This document shows, piece by piece, positions 47,255 through 58,842 of a DNA stretch of 64,000 bases. The notes below the pieces were generated by a model. The model did no database searches and had not been told where the DNA came from. It saw only the letters and a program-made list of their open reading frames with translations. Made by a program: the position numbers and the translations under genes. The stretch lies in assembly GCA_014338405.1 (NCBI GenBank), contig JTDE01000424.1, forward strand, positions 146,510-210,509. The letters run 5' to 3'. This stretch comes from Paragonimus skrjabini miyazakii (taxonomy: Eukaryota; Platyhelminthes; Trematoda; Plagiorchiida; Troglotrematidae). Each line of letters starts with the position of its first letter. Positions within the stretch are counted from its first letter, which is position 1.

Positions 47255-47295
47255 GAATATATTATGACTATATGATTATATGATCATATACAAAC
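47255..47295 (+). repeat. Short tandem tail at the LINE 3' end
   Basis: Imperfect repeats of about 8 bases (TATTATGAC, TATATGATTA, TATGATCATA) directly follow the end of the LINE ORF. Such short tandem tails instead of poly(A) are typical of RTE-clade LINEs and mark the 3' end. Confidence 0.65.
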
Positions 47296-50200
47296 TGTCA
47301 GCCACATTCATTTTTGGGTAATGTTCATATTACCGGATGGCTCAACAGGTTTGTTGATTTCTTTGATTTCAACTTGAAGGAAACACCTAATTGTGCAGTC
47401 ATCGACTGAATTTAACAGGACACTTACTCTCTCCTCTCTCAAAGCGACCAGCCGCTGCAGGCTTACACGGTTCTGCTGCCCTAGAGACCCACGTAAGGGG
47501 CAAACCCAAATGTTACAATAAAACTTTGAGCTTAGAGTCTACGTGGAATTTGTTCATAGTTATCCTTAATAGTAAAATAAAGGGATGATACTGTTCGACA
47601 GTTAGATTTCTAAAATGGCGTAACCTAAGTTAATGGTTTATATTGATATAGGATGCTATATCAGACCCGTAGATATCGCGATATCACCAGAAAGTAGAGG
47701 CATTTTCCGTGGATTTGGCGGCACACAATCAGTGAAGAGTCACCGCTGCGATATCTTATTATAGAAATGAGTACTTTGCCGTAACTAAATCATAATTTGA
47801 TTAGCTGGTTTTTTCTTACTTTCCGATGGGGATGTGAGTTGGCGTTTAATTAGTACCCCACATTCGTGTGCAATTAGTACTGTCCTCTCCCAGATATACA
47901 GCACGAGGGATTTTGGTCTTCAAATATTGAGAGCTTACTCATAATCAGTTTAAACCACATATTTATGGGAGACAATTTATTTCGATGTACACACCTGTGA
48001 TCGCTTAACACACGATACTATAACTCCCAATGCAAATGCAAATTTAAATGTCGTCCTACTGTCATTCACCCTTGCAAAGACGACTGCGATGGAGTGATGA
48101 GTGCAATACTAAGTAAATACGTTTATTGTACAATTTCTATACACAGATTTAACTGGGAGAGTATCCATTGTGGGTTAAGTGTGTAATATCTATCTGTACT
48201 ATGCATAGCATCAGACATTCATAAACGTGTTTATTTTGTTGGTATTCCCTAGTGAGTGTCATCCCCAACGCAATGCGGACAAATGTAAACTGGTTGTCAG
48301 AACAATGCCTATTATAAACTTGCTTGAGATTTTCCTATCGGAAACAGTGACAGATAAATGGAAAATATAATCGGAATAACTACCTAGCCATTGTAGAGAG
48401 AGAGACAGAGGTAGAACATCAATTAGACCATCAATTACGACACTCGATTGCATACACCCTATATTCACCAGCCCAAACTATTCTGATCCAATGTTAAACA
48501 TTTTATATGCGGACTTCGTGTTGTCTGTAGCAAAGGGTATTCCTCGTGCCTGTTAATTATGTCGAACTCGTGACTTTATTTTATCACTGTTCAAATTGGT
48601 CCGGAAAAATGAGATAAACCATAAGGAATGGAAGCTTGTGCAAAAGGTTTTTCTATACCCTCCGAACTACTGTGACATTGTTTGAATCAACTCATTGTAC
48701 CTGTGAATGTATGGGATTAGCATGTGTGTACTGATTGCACCTACCGCTTATTGACTACGGTTTAACTGCATCCTCATCAATCGTGCTGGGGTGCAAGGTT
48801 TCATTCAATATCAAACTTTGCATGTCGAAAAGTAAACAGTTCACTCGCAGGATGAAAAACTGTGATAGGAGGAGAATTATTAATTTAACTAGCGCTTGTC
48901 TGTCATAATCGGATAAAGAGTACACTACTGACGATTAAAGAATTCATGCATACAACCCTAACATGAAGTGTCAGTATGTAAGGTGGTTTCAATAGATCTT
49001 CCGTCATAAAAATAAGCCAATAAATAGTCTTTCATTTTAATTTGTGAAAACATTGTGAGCAATAATTAATGTGCATTGATGAAGACTCATTTGTAATGTG
49101 GAAATATAAGGCTTCGTGCAGAACAACTGGTCAGAATTTATCACAGATAGAAACGATAGTTAAACTAATTCATGGAGAATATTTCAAAACTTTTCAGGTT
49201 AATATCTAGAGTATTCGTCCCGATACCACAGTATTTGATGAAATTGTAAAGCACAAGCACTATTTCACACACGAAAAGAAAGTCTGAACCTATTCACAAG
49301 TAATTTAATGATATACGCATGAACACTTTTTATGAAAGCCGACACTTTTGATACAACTGAAAGATCCAGTTCAAGTTGACATAACTCATAATTATCCATA
49401 AAAAACGAAACATAAAGTTTACTCTCAGCTCTACGCTGGGAAGACTGCATGAGCAATAAGACCTAAAATGATTGGACATCGGAGGCAGAGTGCGAAACTT
49501 CCCGAAAGTAATCTTGGTTATCAGTTCACACTTGTAGCCTCCACAGTGCGTTGAACACAAGGGATGAAACTAAGTTGAAAAATGTCGACGTAATTAATCA
49601 GAGATTTAGAACCATATACACTTTCAATGGCGAAATTTAACGAAGCTACTTAGATAAAGGATTCTGCAAATACAACCGGTGATTACGGTTTCTCGTGTAC
49701 ACAGTGGTGGGGCTTGATTCGATCTAACTGGCTTGCGTCGGTCACTGGACGGGTTAAATACCCAAAATACGGATCTACCTTTGGCACTTAATTTAATCAA
49801 AACCCATGGATTCTGGAATCAGTTTACCTAATTGAACGTATCGACTCGAATTCTGCGTTTATTTCCGCATACCCTCATTCAACAGATAACAATAGCTAGA
49901 AAATTGGTATTTACCTATCTTTATATCCTTGACATCTAAAAGCTGTGTGTGTATGAATAATTGATTTATGGCTTGTCTACCCTATATAGATTCAAACTGC
50001 ATCTACTTTGCCCTGCTTGATGACATTACTCCTAAGTTTTTCTTAACGTATGAACTGTCAGTCGATCTCAACCGTGATCTAGAAAATCGCAGGATGTTTA
50101 CTACAGTTTGAATACGACTGTGTAGACGAAATTTTGTCGAATGAAGCACAAAACTTGACGTTATCTCTAAAACACAGATCACAGGCAACTTACGGCTCTA

Positions 50201-51649
50201 TTTACTATACGGTCCTTCAATTTCAACTATGTAGCCTGAGCATACATAACACCTATACAGCAAAAGTAGGTTAATGAATATACAAGTGTTTCAGTTTCAA
50301 TTTCGCAGACAGGTCACACTTACAACAGTCGCAAACACATCCTAACGACTGGGTTATTGGTCAATATTAGACAAACGTCTGGTATTTGTCACAGTTATGA
50401 AAATAATTTTTGTCCTGATCTCTATAGCTAACTCCATATTGAAGACCCGTATCGTCTGAGCGATCACACCCAGTTTTCTGTTTGCATACAGTTGAGTTTA
50501 CTACTGGGATCGTGATGAATACGGAATTACGCAGAGTTTGCTGGCGTATCTCATCTGATCCATTTGGCAGAACCCCATAGCAAGTGGTGGGTGGCCTATC
50601 TAGGTTCACATAGCACTCATCATCAATAATAAGATCAACACAATTTCTATTGGACGACTTTCTCTTCCCGAGCCGAGGGCCTGTCTGAGTGCCTTCTGAT
50701 ACGGCTAAGTTGGATTCAAGTTTTACGACCTATGTAGTGGACTACACATTCGTAAACCAACGAGTAAATCATCACACTTGGGCTGTAGATCGTTCATAAT
50801 TTACTGGTCACCTAACAAGTTGATTACCAAAGAACAGTTTCGGGAGATCAAAAAGAGTGATAACAAAGAGGAAAGCTTGAATAAGGTTACATAAACTAAC
50901 TGAATCGTAAGAAGAACTGTCATGTACATGTATATGGACTCATATACCATGTGCTTATTTGATACTGCCTGGTAGAAACGCGTACTTAGTGCATCACGAC
51001 GTAAAGGAAGCGTGTGATAGTGGCACGGGGGACACTCTGAACACAAGAGTGTTGAGGTTTCTGTTACTACCGCATGAGTTTGGTACATGTGGGAACACTC
51101 TGTAGTTACATTACACTGCTGACTCAGTGTACTGACCTGTCTTCTCTTTTCTTGTAAAATTATTGTAAGACCTTATCTTTTGGACATTTTGTCACATGAC
51201 ATCTCTGTTAAATAATGGCCGCATGAAAATAATCATTGTTTGCTCGGATGCGGATACCACCTGTTGCCTACTTTACTAACTGGTGGCACGACCATTAGAA
51301 GCAGACTGCATAACACTGTTTGGTTCAGTCACATATCTACGCGCTATTATCACAAACGAACTATACTTAGTTTGGTAGACACAAACTCCCGATATGATTT
51401 TACGTTATTCACGGCCAGCGAAGCACGGACAACGTTGCAGCAGCCCATAGAAAACTAAGATAAATATATGAGGTCTATTTCTTCGGAGTAGTTGACTGTT
51501 CACTAGTGTGTACTCAGTATGTAAATTATATGAAACAAAGGGTTGTGACCGACGTGCTCAAAAGCAAAAGGCCTTTCATATGGACTATGGGAAACACACG
51601 AGGCGGTTGTACATCACAAATCAAACTAGAACCTTGTTGTAAAGAAAAC
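47296..51649. other. No supported gene
   Basis: About 4.3 kb of AT-rich DNA with a short GA run at 48397-48411. No exon with both splice sites and no repeat-family copy was recognised. Confidence 0.4.
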
Positions 51650-51985
51650 ATACCTGTCAGAAATATAATTTCAATGCTCTTCGATAATGTTAGTGGATTC
51701 CCATGCGAACTATTCGAGAAATCTTACTGGAGTAGTCAATCTCACGGATCACTTGGTGGATTTCATGGAACACATTGAGTCCAACTGTCAGATTTTTGAG
51801 CTTTTGGTGTGACTTTGTAGTTCAATTGGTACAGAACTTGACGCGTTTAAGCACGCTGTTTCTGTCACTAGTTCGAATGTGATTGAAGTCCAAAATTTCC
51901 GTGATTGAATCCCTTGTGAACAAAACAATCACAAATATTTGCCTAAATTACTCTGTCTATCACTTATAGTTAAAGTTGAATAGTT
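51650..51985 (+). repeat. Second tRNA-like SINE family, copy 2 (partner 29875-30230)
   Basis: The plus strand has GTGGATTCCCATGCGAACTA, TCACGGATCACTTGGTGG, A-box-like TAGTTCAATTGGTACAGAAC (51811-51830), GCACGCTGTTTCTGTCACTAG, B-box-like GTTCGAATGTG (51872-51882), and then GAAGTCCAAAATTTCCGTGATTG. It aligns with copy 1 in the same order. The A- and B-box spacing (about 50 bases) fits a tRNA gene ancestor. Confidence 0.62.
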
Positions 51986-52231
51986 TCACAAGTACAGCCG
52001 AAACTGTTTGTGGGTTTTCGGAGTGAAGGACAGTGTGTACGATAATTTGGCAGAGAACTGTCGTTTCTTGTAAAGGTCCACGCTTATTTCTGAGCTTGTT
52101 TCAGTCCGTTGGCACAGCAGGGTCACCCCTAACAAAGTAAACTAAAGTTTACAGGATTTAGGAACATTGCAGAAGTATTTTAGTGATAAAGATGTAAACG
52201 GACCTTCAGTATTTTGTTCTGACTAGCCGTT

Positions 52232-54372
52232 TATGGTGATGAATTTAGGCCAACTGCAATGGCCTCTGCAACTGACAGTATACTATTTTTGATCTGCCTC
52301 GGTTTTATCTCACATATTCTATAGATTGGCTCAAACGAATCGGTCGGATTGATCGGGTGGTCTGACTCGATCAAATGCGCAGCGATCGCAGATGAACGAC
52401 TTCTTTTATTGACCTCCCATTAGCCACACTGATTAGTGCACTCGAATGCGTTCAGATAATTGCCGTGTTGTGCAGCCTATGTAGCTTATCCCACAAGAAC
52501 AAACGAAACGGCAAACACAAAAAGAGGCAGCATGAACAGCTAATGTATCTTTCAAATGAGAGCGCGACAGTGGTGTGGGGGGTTAGTTGAGCCACGAAGT
52601 ATGTTTTATTAATTCTCACATTAAACTTCTTGGTTATGCTATCAGCGATGCTATCACCCTTGAAGATCAAGGAAATATGAATAGACTTTTTGTCTACAAC
52701 TTGTGATTCGGCTACCTTAGTACTTATTAGCACATTCTTATAAATAAACTGCTCCGGAAAGCCTTTTTAACGAATGTGTTAAATACAAGTTGTTTATCTG
52801 ATTCACTGGTGTCGCTCGAGCATGTTTTCGTGGCCCTGCATATCAGACTTCGGATTAAATTTCTCTTCTGTCTTAGTGGTACAAAACTATTGAAGTTTGT
52901 ATACTGGCTCGTACAAGTTGCCTTACGACACACCTTCCGTTGTATTGAGTCATTCTCGCGAGGAGACATGAGCACGTCTAGACACGCCATACCTGCGGAT
53001 GAAATGCGTCAGTAGCTCATTGAGGTTTTTAGATTCATCTGCTACACAGATGATATCGTCTACATAACGCTTGTAAAGGGTGACTGATTTTATTCGAACA
53101 GCCAATAAACTACAATCTAGCATTACTAGAAGGATATCAGCCAAAAATGGGCCTAGTGGCGACCCCATTGCTACCCCGTTCTTTTGACGGCATAACTTGC
53201 CGGAGAACTTCAACTGAACGTTGTACGTGCAGCGATATACTAACTGGTTTAGTTCTTCTACTACGGTGTTATCACTACTTCCAATATACTGTGCGAGAAA
53301 CTCAAAAATTTCATTGAATGGAATATTGGTGTAGAGGGATGTGACATCAAGAATAGATGTTTGCCCATTAGGTTCAGCTTTAATGTTTCAACAAATCCGA
53401 AGGTGTCTCTCAATCTATGACTCGTTAGCTTTATCCTAGCTGGCTCTAACAGCTTGGCGAGCCATTTTGCCGTTACGTGATACGGGGGAATTGAACATAT
53501 CTAGAATCGGCCGTAGTGGTACACTGTTTTTTGTACCTTGAGTAGCTCGTAGAGTCCAGGAATTACAATGCCTACCGGTCGAATTATTTCAAAAGTTGCA
53601 GAATCTATCAGGCCGTTTTGCTTCATACATCTAAGTGTTTTCGTTAATGGCTTTTCAATGATTGTTTTCTTTGTCCTTTCCGTTTTTGTTAGGAGACGCA
53701 TCTCCTAACGAAGCAGCAAAGGCAAATCACATCATATCGATTGATCGATCCGGTTTCGAGTGAATTGATATGTTCTAATTCACTCAATTAATCGGATTGC
53801 AGCTGCGCAATCGAACGCCTGTACATTATGTGAACTGTTTTCACGACTGCACTTTCTAATGCTCCTCTGTAACTTGATTCGTACTCCTTTGGACCTATAA
53901 ATTCAAAGCCTCTGTGGCCTAATGAGACTCGTCTCGTTTTTCCAATAAACGCTGTTGCCGCACGTATTCTTTTTCTCGGTTCTGGGTCAGCGATTGAGCG
54001 CGTTATATCAGTTTTGTATGCTGACAAGTCTGGTTTCATCTCCCAATAATGAATTCATTCTACTAGAGTAATCGGCTTTTTCTAAGATGAACATTCCAAC
54101 ATCTTTGTCAGGTCTGGAGATTATTATATTCTCATTCTGTCTTAGAGATTTCAGTAAAGCCGAGTGCTCCCTCGTCAGTAATTTTCTAGTTCTTGATTTT
54201 CTTGTCAGATACTGATAATAAGACTGAACTAGGGTTACTTTGAGCATCTCAACATTGACACCTGACGATGGTTGGAGATGACTTAGTTGATCATAAAGGT
54301 TTTCGAATTGGATTACCAAGTCTAAATGCCTAAGTCTATTTTCAGGACAAAAACAAACAGGAGAAATTATAC
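52232..54372 (-). pseudogene. Penelope-like element C, best preserved, with nested insertion
   Basis: On the minus strand: FCPENRLRHLDLVIQFENL (about 54355-54300), IIISRPDKDVGMFILEKADY (about 54120-54065) and DETRLVSIQN; then the coding sequence is interrupted by a 310-bp repeat (53689-54006). It resumes at LTKTERTKKTIIEKPLTK, with IVIPGLYELLKVQK (about 53570-53530). RT blocks then include RQKNGVAMGSPLGPFLADIL (about 53190-53130) and an intact catalytic YKRYVDDIICV (about 53073-53040). The thumb has PLRQKRNLIRSLICRATK (about 52878-52827). The C-terminal GIY-YIG nuclease has SYIGCTTRQLSERIR (about 52480-52435) and, in another frame, SSAIAAHLIESDHPINPT (about 52392-52340), ending at a stop at 52232-52234. 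Several frame changes occur, so it is inactive despite the intact YVDD. Confidence 0.88.
53689..54006 (-). repeat. 310-bp dispersed repeat, copy 2, nested in Penelope-like element C
   Basis: Full-length homologue of 26338-26642, with the same hairpin at 53689-53708. It sits exactly between the DETRLVSIQN and KTERTKK blocks of the host element, which are near-adjacent in element B. Possible target duplication: ACAAAAC on one side and ACAAAAAC on the other (minus strand). The minus strand has an uninterrupted frame of about 80 codons, including DPEPRKRIRAATAFIGKT and ESAVVKTVHIMYRRSIAQLQ, which is partly shared with copy 1. Confidence 0.75.
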
Positions 54373-56445
54373 ACGTACCGCTCAGGATCTCTCGGAAATT
54401 CAGCCTTGGATTTGATTGGATTGAGTTGTCTTCGCAGTTTTAATGTCTCTCTTTCTCGTCTTTCAGTCACAATCTGATGAATTTAGGTCCCCGACTCATT
54501 TGCTCCATTAGACGTCAACTGAGTCAGTATCCCCTCGGCGGTAGTCCGTTTGCATTCCAGATCATGTGCTCTGCTCAGTCACGTGTACTTTAATTTAGAG
54601 CCAAACGTTATAGTGTAGTTCCCGTAATGTTAATGCGATTTTGTCTAAGAAGGTTCAGTACTACTTTAGAAATTCTAAGCGATCTATGCATTATTCCAGA
54701 AACCCGATCGCTACGTTCTATTCCGTCAGTTGCGTACTGAACTTAATATACTTATTAAACCCTTTTAGTACGGTGGGGGTCTTTTTTTGGTTTCAATACT
54801 TTGAATACTTCCGATTTAGTCATGAGTAGTCATGAGTATCATAGTGGTAGAGATATAAATGGGCCTTGAGAACATAACCTTCAGTCAACCCATCGATTAT
54901 AATAAGCAGTAACCAAATTTTACTGAGTAGTTTCAGTCATGTGTGACAAACATACCTATCTGTTGTTTTGTTGTGCTAAGAACGTGCAGTGTACAGTGAA
55001 TGTTGCACAAAGTGACCGATGTTAGAATCCCATAAAGTGCATGAAGTAGGTGCACTTTGACAATGCCATTTCTGAACAGGCTTGCGTTAGCGATTGGTTT
55101 TTGCTAACTGTAAGCAAGGCTATTTATCTCTGAGATGTGTAGAATAGTATGATTAGCTGTTATGATTTGAACTGTGGAAACATTATGTGATGACCTGATG
55201 ATGAATTTCTCGAAAACATACGTTCATCAAGTTGTTTCATTCTGAATGATTACATGGGTGTTTTGAGCCCATTATGAAAGTGTTTCGGGCTGCTGATGTT
55301 TGGTTGGCACGTGCACGTTTCTGTTCAGTTCATCATTTAAACTTTACGTTGGTAAGCTTGAGTGAAAGATTTAACTCAGCAGTATCCAGAGTTTGGTGGC
55401 TGCAAAAGTAAAGGACGAAAGTAAAATATACATGCACTTCTCTAGAAAACATCTATTATCAGGTTACGCCACTTTGGGTACTGCTAACAATCAAATCGCG
55501 CGCTCAGTTTCTGCAACCTCAATTGTCTTGAGTCTGTGATTAGTTAACACTGCCAATCACATATGGTCTTTTCTGTCTGTGTATTACCCTGACTGATACC
55601 CAGACCACTTTTGGATTGATTGAAATCTAATGTAATTTTATTAACTCAACAACTGTGGTCATCTTCTAACTTGAAGAGAATAGTTTTATTTGTGAAACTG
55701 AATTGGTCGGTTGAAGAACATGATTCACTTTATAAACGTTCATTCCGATCAAACATCTACTTAACTAATTTAAGATAGTAGTTCTGGATCACACAACAGA
55801 CTATGTGAATGAATAAGCTATTAAGCAGGTGAGTCGACTATACAGATGAACAAACCACTTAAGACTGTATTGAAAGATCAAAATCTATCAGGGGACGCTG
55901 CAGTGTCCAGATATGTATGTCTTTGCGTTCACTGTGAAGAATCATAGTCCTTAAAAGACAAGAAGTTGATGTATTTTAGGATGTGCTTCTGGTCATATCG
56001 AAAGTCGCATATAACCGTAATGTTATGCCAAGTTTCGACTAACTTGGCTTTGGCCCACATACTATTTAGAAGCTTCAAGTATCTGCAGCAGTTCTGAGTA
56101 ACTTCAAAATATATTTGATTGTGTTGTCAATCTTGCAATTATCCATGTATTTTTAAAGACGGTCGGATCGGCTTGTCAGGAGGTGATTGTATGCTATCGT
56201 AGCAACCGATAATGCACCGGTATTTCGTATTGCAAATAATCCTTGAAGTTATAAGTACTTAAGAGCATTCAAGATATCACTGACCAACAATCAGACGGTA
56301 AGTGAAAACTTCAAAAACGGTGTTCTATAGGAGTGATGATCTATTAGACAGTGGTCCGTAAGTAAAGAATCACACCCACTATACGGAATATGACATACTG
56401 AACAATATGCTGACTGATAATAAAGATGGATTCCTTCTTATTAGG
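54373..56445. other. No supported gene
   Basis: AT-rich. A tandem AGTCATGAGT doublet lies at about 54818-54840. A CCTGATGATGAATTTCTCGAAAACAT string (55194-55220, 26 bases) resembles the tails at 21066-21091 and 31650-31675 but is not part of a recognisable copy. Confidence 0.35.
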
Positions 56446-56730
56446 AGCTCGTCAGTTGTGTATATCCTTGCCACGGCCGGGACCAGAACTCCAGCTACGC
56501 TTCGTGAGACAACCGTGTTTACCACTGCACCATTGACTTCACATTGGGCAAGACTGAATTATCATATGTGAACGCTCAGCCACTTTCGCTTCTGAGTAAT
56601 GATCAATTTGCCCGATCGCCTCGATAGGAGACACAGTAACTGTCCTGTTAATTCCAATCGATAACCTCCCGATTAGGACTTTTTTCTAATCTGGAATCTT
56701 AGAAATCAGTAAATTGTTGGGCGGTATTTT
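56446..56730 (-). repeat. SINE copy C, truncated inside the hammerhead
   Basis: Matches copies A and B on the minus strand from the leader through the A-box region (plus: ACCACTGCACCATTGACTTC) and B-box region (plus: GGGACCAGAACTCC). It ends inside the ribozyme: only the core side with CTGACGAGCTC is present and the 3' half of stem I and the cleavage site are lost. Confidence 0.72.
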
Positions 56731-56740
56731 GATTACTGAT

Positions 56741-56934
56741 GAGTCAACACGGGTCAGTACAGTTTCCTCATGAAGTCATGGTCAGAGTTCTAGTCCCTGC
56801 CGTGGGAAGGAGATGTACTACTAACGAGCTCTAATGGCAGCAAAACTGGAGTCTAGTGCTTCTTGTCGAAAGGGGTCGACTGGAAAGTCTGTGGAAATAC
56901 GACGGCTGCGACCACCTGTGTTTAATGTGCAATC
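56741..56934 (+). repeat. SINE copy D, opposite orientation to copy C
   Basis: Starts inside the tRNA-like part (GTCAACACGG) and runs through the hammerhead position (56815-56859) to the 3' end (GTGCAATC). The ribozyme is damaged: CTAACGA replaces CTGACGA and CAAA replaces GAAA. The GTC triplet and TAGTGC are kept. Lies head to head with copy C, about 10 bases apart. Confidence 0.7.
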
Positions 56935-57699
56935 TATATGAAAGATGAATTCCACGAACATTGAGGTAAACACCAATTCACTCGATTCGCATAACCATAT
57001 AACTGAACATGGGTATTGTTCAAGAAAGTAATCAAATAGTTCCATGTTCACAATTTTTTCATTAGCTAATCAATTTAGATAATAGATTAAGTATTGAAAC
57101 TTGACTAGAATTCACTGATCATTTTAATACTTAATCTATCCTCAATGTTGAAATTCCCCTCGACCAACACTGTGCCACATTTATTAAAGTGTGTTACAAT
57201 GTTATACTGCAATGGAAGGATGGGCCAAGTTTCATACTGGTGGTTTTCCTCGTGAGTTCGCACTGATACATCTGAACTGAACGTTATCACGTCGTCAGTG
57301 CTGATGAGTGACACCGTTACCATATGCTTGCGTATCAGGTCATACTTCACTGTCGATTATGGAGTCATGATCATTAAACGATCATCAACAACGGGCACAA
57401 TCATAAACGGCTCATTTTTGTGGTCTAACTGTTTATAACTGGGTGCTGAGAAAGATCAACCTAAACAACAAGTAGGAGAAAAAGGCGAATATTTTGAAAT
57501 TTTGGCCGTTTTTTAGCCATCTAGTTTGTGCATAAAATCATTTACTACGTGTGATCGGCGCAGGCATCGGGAGCAACACTTGAACGCTTCACATTGATAA
57601 AACACAACGACACTCCCGTGGCAAGAGTGCTGGTTGGATTGGAACGTGTTGTATTCCTCCATTTCCAAGTAGAAACCACTAGCATATGGTCTTCGGGAT
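56935..57699. other. No supported gene
   Basis: AT-rich. No repeat copy or exon recognised. Confidence 0.4.
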
Positions 57700-58030
57700 T
57701 GCCTCAGGAGTCTGATGCTTTTGATTATTGAGGACATTCAGCTCCATTTAGTTGGATTTTCTTACAGACGAATTGATAGTGTGGCTATGGGAGACCTATT
57801 ACGTCCAACAATGGCCAACGTTTTCTTATAGACATGATTCAAGGCTAACTTGATTATCCAGTTATCTGTAACGCTGGATGCAAACAGTGCGTCCACGAAA
57901 GCTTGATTGTTTTGCATGAACTTCCTTCCAACCTGTCACATATGCTTCCGAAATCTTCTCACTTTCATTTAAAGGCGTCGTATGAAGAAGAGATTGACGA
58001 TATTATAGACTTTCAAACATTTTGCACAGT
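57700..58030 (+). pseudogene. Penelope-like RT remnant of a different lineage
   Basis: The plus strand encodes FSYRRIDSVAMGDLLRPTMA followed by NVFL (about 57760-57831), the RT block usually written Q-x-D-G-V-A-M-G-S-P-L-x-P-x-x-A-N-x-F. A degraded continuation (FHLKASYEEEIDDII) follows at about 57964-58005. No YxDD was found. The block differs from those of elements A and C (VVMGSPLGPILAD, GVAMGSPLGPFLAD), so it represents another lineage, possibly Neptune-like. Confidence 0.55.
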
Positions 58031-58560
58031 TGAAGTTATCCTTCAAAGGTCAACGGTAAGGAGTTAGGATCACCTCTAAACACTAATTACCAAATTGTCG
58101 AACGGCAACTATTGTTCTACACTAGCAAAAATGTTTCCCTTGATTTCATGCGTTATTCATCAAACCGTTCCGACTCACGAAATAATTATGAGACCACCTG
58201 TTTTTGCATTGTCTTGCTTAACTTCCAAAGCCCTATTATCACAGACGGATGTAAAACATGAAGCACAACGTTTGATATGAGTTTGTACAATAATAAGTAA
58301 TTGAATCAGCAATAAAAATAGAAGGCAAGAACGGTGCAAAAAGCAGTGTCCTAAGTGAAAGTTCACAACGGTCCTTCTATCTCCTCTTAAGGGCGAAATA
58401 AATCTTTCTTGTAAGTTTTTCACTATGGATACTAATACTTCACTATCAGCAATCTGTCATCCTTGAGTGAACGCAATATTCACCTCATCCCTATAATAAA
58501 AACTTCCTTCGTTTGTGTGCAATTTTTTTGTAATGATACCCAGTAGGTTCTCTTTGGCTT
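58031..58560. other. No supported gene
   Basis: AT-rich sequence with no recognisable content. Confidence 0.4.
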
Positions 58561-58842
58561 TTAGGTAGGGTCTTCGAGCTGATCGATCCGATTAGTTAAT
58601 ATTGTTACGTAAACTCTATCACCTAGAAAGATGGGTCGTGTGTATTGAGACAACGTCGTATCGGTCAATACTGTTACACCGTGCATGTGATCAACGAGGA
58701 TTAAATTATATGCCCCCAATTTGTTGATCTTAGGAGCCGACGTCCGTATTCCACTCAGTAACTCCGTTGTGCTTTCAGAGGATGAACCTTGCCAAACCGT
58801 CCAGGGGCCATTTTTATATTCTTGACAGTGAAGTGGTTCCAT
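58561..58842 (-). CDS. Unassigned 93-codon ORF or exon
   Basis: ATG at 58842-58840, with an in-frame TGA 15 bases upstream, opens 93 codons to a TAG at 58561. The composition is protein-like: NGPWTVWQGSSSESTTELL, then hydrophobic/charged alternation (AYNLILVDHMHGVTVLTDTT, GDRVYVTILTNRIDQLED). No signal peptide or domain is recognised. A possible acceptor (ACTTCACTGTCAAG) inside the ORF would make it a terminal exon instead. It could be a small gene, a last exon or chance. Confidence 0.28.
   Translation of the reverse strand: MEPLHCQEYKNGPWTVWQGSSSESTTELLSGIRTSAPKINKLGAYNLILVDHMHGVTVLTDTTLSQYTRPIFLGDRVYVTILTNRIDQLEDPT

Noticed and set aside
55190..55225. CTGATGATGAATTTCTCGAAAAC as a hammerhead
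   Set aside because: No stem II can form between CTGATGA and GAAA, and no stem I partner was found. More likely a retroelement tail shared with 21066 and 31650.
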